Assembly: GCF_000466165.1 (NCBI RefSeq)
Contig: NZ_KE951411.1
Coordinates: 1 to 46,765 of the forward strand
Direction: 5' to 3'
DNA from: Actinobaculum sp. oral taxon 183 str. F0552
Lineage (GTDB): Bacteria > Actinomycetota > Actinomycetes > Actinomycetales > Actinomycetaceae
DNA: 46,765 nt
This document shows positions 43,086-46,765 of this stretch, one piece after another. Every line of letters starts with the position of its first letter. Within the stretch, counting starts at the first letter, position 1. The notes beneath the pieces were generated by a model. That model worked only from the letters and a program-made list of their open reading frames with translations, was not told the DNA's origin and searched no databases. Both the position numbers and the translations under genes were made by a program.

Positions 43086-43952
43086 ATGTGGCTCGTGTTC
43101 GCCCTCGCCTCCGCCCTTCTCGCGGGCCTGACGTCGATCCTCGCCAAATGCGGGATCCGCGAAACGGACTCCGACGTCGCCACCGCCGTGCGCACCGCAG
43201 TGGTGGTCGTCTTCGCCTGGACCATGGTGGGCGTGGCGGGCTCCTTCGGGCAGATCGCCGACATAGACGCGCGCAGCCTGCTGTTCCTGATTCTGTCGGG
43301 TCTGGCGACGGGCGCGTCGTGGCTCTGCTACTTCCGCGCCCTGCAGATCGGCGACGTGAACAAGGTCGTCCCGGTCGACAAGTCGAGCACCGTGCTCACC
43401 ATCGTCCTCGCCTTCGCCTTCCTGGGCGAACGGGTCAGCCTGGCCACGGCGGCGGCCGCGGCGTCCATCGGCCTGGGGACCCTCATGATGGTCGAGAGGA
43501 AGGACGTCGCAGACCGACCGGAGGCTCGCAGGGGCGGCTGGCTGCCGTTCGCCATCCTGTCCGCCGTCTTCGCGAGTCTGACGGCCCTGCTCGGCAAGGT
43601 GGGGATCGAGGGCGTCGAGTCGAACCTGGGAACCGCCGTCCGCTGCGTGGTGGTCCTGGCCATGGCGTGGCTCGTCGTGCTGGCCAGGGGCAAGGGCGGG
43701 CTGGTCCGGGCCTCGCCGAGAGGCGAACTGGGCTTCCTGTGCCTGTCGGGCCTGGCGACGGGCGGGTCGTGGCTCTGCTACTTCCGCGCCCTGCAGGAGG
43801 GGCCCGCCAGCGTGGTCGTGCCCGTGGAGAAGCTCAGCGTCCTCGTGTCGATCGGGTTCGCCTTCGTCGTCTTCCGCGAACGGCTCACCCGCAAGGGCTT
43901 CGCCGGCCTGTGCCTCGTGACCGCCGGCACGCTCGCCATGGTCGCGCTCTAG
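43086..43952 (+). CDS. EamA/DMT-family transporter
   Basis: The 288-residue product has ten membrane segments in two EamA halves of about 140 residues. LSGLATG(A/G)SWLCYFRALQ appears once in each half, and the underlying DNA is nearly identical between halves. The family exports amino acids, nucleosides or other metabolites; the substrate is unknown. GGGAGG lies 6 nt before the ATG at 43086. It is a single gene divergent from pflB. Confidence 0.9.
   Translation: MWLVFALASALLAGLTSILAKCGIRETDSDVATAVRTAVVVVFAWTMVGVAGSFGQIADIDARSLLFLILSGLATGASWLCYFRALQIGDVNKVVPVDKSSTVLTIVLAFAFLGERVSLATAAAAASIGLGTLMMVERKDVADRPEARRGGWLPFAILSAVFASLTALLGKVGIEGVESNLGTAVRCVVVLAMAWLVVLARGKGGLVRASPRGELGFLCLSGLATGGSWLCYFRALQEGPASVVVPVEKLSVLVSIGFAFVVFRERLTRKGFAGLCLVTAGTLAMVAL
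43293..43796 (+). repeat. Near-identical 54-bp internal repeat in the EamA gene
   Basis: Segments 43293-43346 and 43743-43796 match at 52 of 54 bases, 450 bp apart and in the same frame, inside equivalent halves of the transporter. Surrounding halves are far less similar. Confidence 0.85.
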
Positions 43953-43992
43953 CGCGGCCGCGGTTGCCGGCACGCCGGCGAGGGCGCCCTCC

Positions 43993-44352
43993 CTACCACA
44001 CGCTCACCGTGCGCGAGTAGACGACGGCGTCGTCCTGGCTCTTGCCCTGCACGGTGATCGACCGCGCGACTCGGCTGGGGCCGTTCTCGTCGTACTCGAG
44101 ATCGCAGGCGTACTTCGACACCTGGCCTCGCCGCTCGAGCTCGTCGACTTCCGCGTCGCACCGCATCTTCTCCTCGGCGGCCTCCGGGGTCACGTAGACG
44201 CTGTTCATGGGGCCTTCGAAACCCCCTCGTTGAGGCGGCACGAGGAAAACGCGCGCCAGCGCTCCGCGTGCGACCAATGCCCCCGCCTTATCGGGCGAAT
44301 CGACCGCGGCGAAGTCGACCTTGACCTTCTTCTTGCGGCTGAAGAGTCCCAA
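43993..44352 (-). CDS. Small conserved-looking protein of unknown function
   Basis: The 119-residue product begins MGLFSRKKKVKVDFAAVDSP and is soluble, with mixed charge and no signal peptide, metal motif or recognisable domain. The start codon is TTG at 44352, supported by AGAGGA 7 nt upstream. No ATG gives a better start. A Lys-rich N-terminus followed by alternating beta-like segments is all that can be seen. It lies alone between the EamA gene (convergent) and guaA (same strand, downstream of its stop by 204 bp). Confidence 0.6.
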   Translation of the reverse strand: MGLFSRKKKVKVDFAAVDSPDKAGALVARGALARVFLVPPQRGGFEGPMNSVYVTPEAAEEKMRCDAEVDELERRGQVSKYACDLEYDENGPSRVARSITVQGKSQDDAVVYSRTVSVW

Positions 44353-44556
44353 AATGCTGTCCTCTCATAGGGTTGCACAATCGCGTCAAGCTCACCTGAC
44401 GTCGCCTCGGCCTCCGCCGGTTCCCGGGCCGGCGCGCGGACGGCGCCCCCCGCCCCACCCGGACCGATCACCCGCGGGGGCGGCATCGGCGCCGAGACCG
44501 GCCGAGTGAGAAGAACGCGGGCACCATGCCCGTCGCGGGCACCGGCGCCCCTCGCC

Positions 44557-46125
44557 TCACTCCCATTCGATCGTGCCCGGGGGCTTGGACGTGCAGTCGA
44601 GCACCACCCTGTTGACTTCGGGGACGGAATTCGTGATGCGCGTGGAGATGCGCGCCAGAACGTCGTAGGGAAGGCGCGTCCAGTCCGCCGTCATCGCGTC
44701 CTCGGAGGAGACGGGCCGCAAAACGATCGGGTGGCCGTAGGTCCGCCCGTCTCCCTGCACGCCCACGGAGCGCACGTCGGCCAGCAGGACGACGGGGCAC
44801 TGCCAGATTTCTCCGTCCAGCCCGGCGGCGGTGAGCTCTTCGCGCGCGATGAGGTCGGCTGCTCGCAGCGTCTCCAAACGCTCGCGCGTCACCTCTCCGA
44901 CGATGCGGATTCCGAGGCCCGGCCCGGGGAAGGGCTGGCGCGCCACGATCTTCTCGGGGACGCCCAGCTCGCGGCCCACCGCGCGGACTTCGTCCTTGAA
45001 CAGCGCGCGAAGGGGCTCGATCAGATCGAAGGCCATGTCCTCGGGCAGGCCGCCCACGTTGTGGTGGCTCTTGATGTTCGCGGCCCCTTCGCCGCCGCCG
45101 GATTCGACGACGTCGGGATAGAGGGTCCCCTGGACGAGGAATCCGACCTCGCCGCCCTCGGCCCCGATCTCGGCGATCAGCCGCTTCTGGGCGGCCTCGA
45201 AGGAGCGGATGAACTCGCGCCCGATGATCTTTCGCTTGGCTTCGGGATCGCTGGCCCCAACCAGGGCCGCCAAGAAGCGATCGGATTCGTCGACGGTGAC
45301 GACGCGGATGCCCATGCCCGCCGCGTAGTCGCGCTCGACCTGCTCGCGCTCCCCGGCGCGCAGCAGCCCGTGGTCGATGAAGAAGCACGTGAGCTGATCG
45401 CCGACGGCGGCGTGGACGAGGGCGGCGGCCACGGACGAGTCGACGCCGCCCGACAGCGCGCAGATCACCTGAGCGCCGCCGACGCGCCGACGTATCGCCT
45501 CGACCTGCTCGTCGACGATGCTGCCGGGCGTCCAGACGGGTTCGAGCCCGGCGCCTTCGTAGAGGAAGTTCTCCAGCGCGGCCTGCCCGAACCGGGTGTG
45601 GCCGACCTCGGGGTGCCACTGCAGGCCGAAGAGTCTGCGCTCACGGTTTTCGAAGGCCGCGACGGGGGTCTGCGAGGTCGAGGCCGTGACCTCGAATCCC
45701 TCGGGGGCCGCCTGGACGGCGTCGCCGTGGCTCATCCACACGACCTGGTCCGCCGGGGTCCCGTCGAAGAGGCAGGAGCCCTCGGCCACGCTCGCCTCGG
45801 TGTGCCCGTACTCGCGGGTCCCCGTCCTCCCCACGGTCCCGCCGAGCGCCTGCGCCATGGCCTGGAAGCCGTAGCAGATGCCGAGGATCGGGACCCCGGC
45901 GTCGAAGATGGCGGGATCGAGCGAGGGCGCTCCTTCCTCGTAGACGGAGGAGGGGCCTCCCGAGAGGACGATCGCAGCCGGATCCTCGGCGAGCATGTCG
46001 GCCGCGCTGGCCGTGTGGGGGACGATCTCGGAGTAGACGTGCGCTTCGCGCACTCGCCGCGCGATGAGCTGAGCGTATTGCGCACCGAAGTCGACGACCA
46101 GGACCGGACGGGGAGAGGCGTTCAC
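44557..46125 (-). CDS. guaA: GMP synthase (glutamine-hydrolysing)
   Basis: The 522-residue product converts XMP to GMP. An N-terminal class I glutamine amidotransferase ([42 protein letters not shown] with the catalytic Cys) is followed by an ATP pyrophosphatase domain ([20 protein letters not shown]) and a dimerisation domain ending [11 protein letters not shown]. The length is normal (E. coli 525). The GTG start at 46125 is supported by TACCAT 7 nt upstream and the absence of a ribosome binding site, so translation is probably leaderless from GTG. Confidence 0.97.
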   Translation of the reverse strand: MNASPRPVLVVDFGAQYAQLIARRVREAHVYSEIVPHTASAADMLAEDPAAIVLSGGPSSVYEEGAPSLDPAIFDAGVPILGICYGFQAMAQALGGTVGRTGTREYGHTEASVAEGSCLFDGTPADQVVWMSHGDAVQAAPEGFEVTASTSQTPVAAFENRERRLFGLQWHPEVGHTRFGQAALENFLYEGAGLEPVWTPGSIVDEQVEAIRRRVGGAQVICALSGGVDSSVAAALVHAAVGDQLTCFFIDHGLLRAGEREQVERDYAAGMGIRVVTVDESDRFLAALVGASDPEAKRKIIGREFIRSFEAAQKRLIAEIGAEGGEVGFLVQGTLYPDVVESGGGEGAANIKSHHNVGGLPEDMAFDLIEPLRALFKDEVRAVGRELGVPEKIVARQPFPGPGLGIRIVGEVTRERLETLRAADLIAREELTAAGLDGEIWQCPVVLLADVRSVGVQGDGRTYGHPIVLRPVSSEDAMTADWTRLPYDVLARISTRITNSVPEVNRVVLDCTSKPPGTIEWE

Positions 46126-46132
46126 GCGTCCA

Positions 46133-46138
46133 ATGGTA
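46133..46138 (-). promoter_or_regulatory. -10 box, leaderless promoter of guaA
   Basis: TACCAT (minus strand) lies 7 nt before the GTG at 46125. Confidence 0.5.
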
Positions 46139-46231
46139 CGCCGCGGCACGCCGTCCGCCCCGCCTGCTTCGCGAAAGGGCTGAATTCCGGCGAACGTGCC
46201 CATTTTCACGGGAAGGCGTTCCCTCCCGTTC

Positions 46232-46259
46232 TTCGCAGGCCCCGCCGGTGTGGCACAAT
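46232..46259 (+). promoter_or_regulatory. Possible promoter of pta
   Basis: TTCGCA (46232-46237) and CACAAT (46254-46259) are 16 nt apart. The same GGCACAAT core occurs before pfkA at 10760-10767. The leader to the GTG start is about 60 nt. Confidence 0.4.
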
Positions 46260-46322
46260 CATCGAGGCGAGATACACCACCGAACACTCCCGACTGGAGT
46301 CGGGCTGGAAGGATTTTGCACC

Positions 46323-46765
46323 GTGGCACACTGCGTGTACTTCACTGCCGCCGAGACCGACTGCGACACCCAGGCCCTGGCACTGGCCTACCTCGAAACG
46401 CTCATGGCCTCCTACCCCAGGGTCGGAGTGTTCCGCTCCTTCACCAACGGCGCCATCGACGACGATGCCGCCTTCCTTGAGCTGCTGGCCAGAGCCGGCC
46501 GCAGCCAAGACGCCGAACGCGCCTGGGGGTCGACCCGCGAGACCTACGTCGCGAGCGAAGAGGACGCCATGAACGCCATCGTCCAGCGCTTCACCGAATA
46601 CGCCGAGGATTTCGACGCCGTCCTGGTGACCGGCCTCCTCGACGGGGACCCCGTCCTGCCCGGCTCCCTCGACCGCGCCGGTCGGGCCGCCGCCAACCTG
46701 GGGACGACCGTCGTCATGGCGGTCTCCGGAGCCTCGCGGACGGGCAGGCAGGTGGCGGCGACCGC
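46323..46765 (+). CDS. pta: Phosphate acetyltransferase, N-terminal part (partial at right edge)
   Basis: The frame is open from GTG at 46323 to the window end, giving 147 residues. AAGGA lies 9 nt upstream. The segment [13 protein letters not shown], the VGVFRSF strand, the acidic [20 protein letters not shown] region and [13 protein letters not shown] match the N-terminal BioD-like nucleotide-fold domain of long actinobacterial Pta proteins. The P-loop position (EGDTGKS in active folds) reads AAETDCDTQ, so nucleotide binding is doubtful. The catalytic C-terminal domain is outside the window. Pta would turn acetyl-CoA from PFL into acetyl phosphate. Confidence 0.8.
   Translation, partial: MAHCVYFTAAETDCDTQALALAYLETLMASYPRVGVFRSFTNGAIDDDAAFLELLARAGRSQDAERAWGSTRETYVASEEDAMNAIVQRFTEYAEDFDAVLVTGLLDGDPVLPGSLDRAGRAAANLGTTVVMAVSGASRTGRQVAAT

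Noticed and set aside
1-46765. tRNA or rRNA genes
   Set aside because: Reading intergenic regions for the T-loop GGTTCGANNC pattern and cloverleaf arms found no credible candidate.

Overview
The window is high-GC chromosomal DNA from a fermentative Actinomycetota bacterium, most likely a relative of Actinomyces/Schaalia. That placement is inference. It rests on base composition, the perM-purN-purH order typical of actinobacteria, a DUF3017 protein, an mIHF-free but strongly actinobacterial gene set, and many genes whose -10 box lies 6-8 nt before the start codon, the signature of leaderless transcription. About 33 protein genes can be supported. I see no rRNA, tRNA or complete mobile element.

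Layout. 1-2222: 5' part of a secreted, cysteine-rich repeat surface protein running off the left edge (minus). 2501-7102: glucose-6-phosphate isomerase and an intracellular type I pullulanase (minus). 7103-7706: gene-free, with a CRISPR-like pair of imperfect repeats 61 bp apart. 7707-10527: an AT-rich accessory island opened by a perfect 32-nt palindrome and holding a three-gene minus-strand operon: an N-terminally helical DUF1023-type alpha/beta hydrolase, a lipoprotein and a small helical protein. This resembles a type VII secretion lipase toxin with immunity and partner proteins. 10799-13069: a eukaryote-type tandem 6-phosphofructokinase (plus). 13268-19735: CNNM/CorC-type membrane protein, two divergent amino-acid permeases, DUF3017 protein and an FAD-dependent reductase. 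19832-28486 (minus): perM, purN, a membrane esterase with a small membrane partner, purH and putA.

28487-31051: hairpin-rich gene-free DNA, a small GNAT protein, then a CmtR-like ArsR regulator coupled to a cation diffusion facilitator. 31257-34543: sucD and sucC facing away from an Old Yellow Enzyme. 34559-38912: PcrA/UvrD helicase, isochorismatase-family hydrolase and a BASS-family transporter. 39168-42734 (minus): a pyruvate formate-lyase operon in which the enzyme is split into a 700-residue catalytic protein and a separate 82-residue glycyl-radical protein, followed by the activase and a Mop/TOBE molybdate-binding protein. 43086-46765: EamA permease, a small unknown protein, guaA and the 5' end of pta.

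Together the metabolic genes describe a glycogen/sugar fermenter: pullulanase releases glucan, Pgi and tandem PFK feed glycolysis, PFL makes acetyl-CoA and formate, and Pta starts acetate formation. The two most notable systems are the DUF1023 hydrolase/lipoprotein/helical-protein island and the naturally split PFL.
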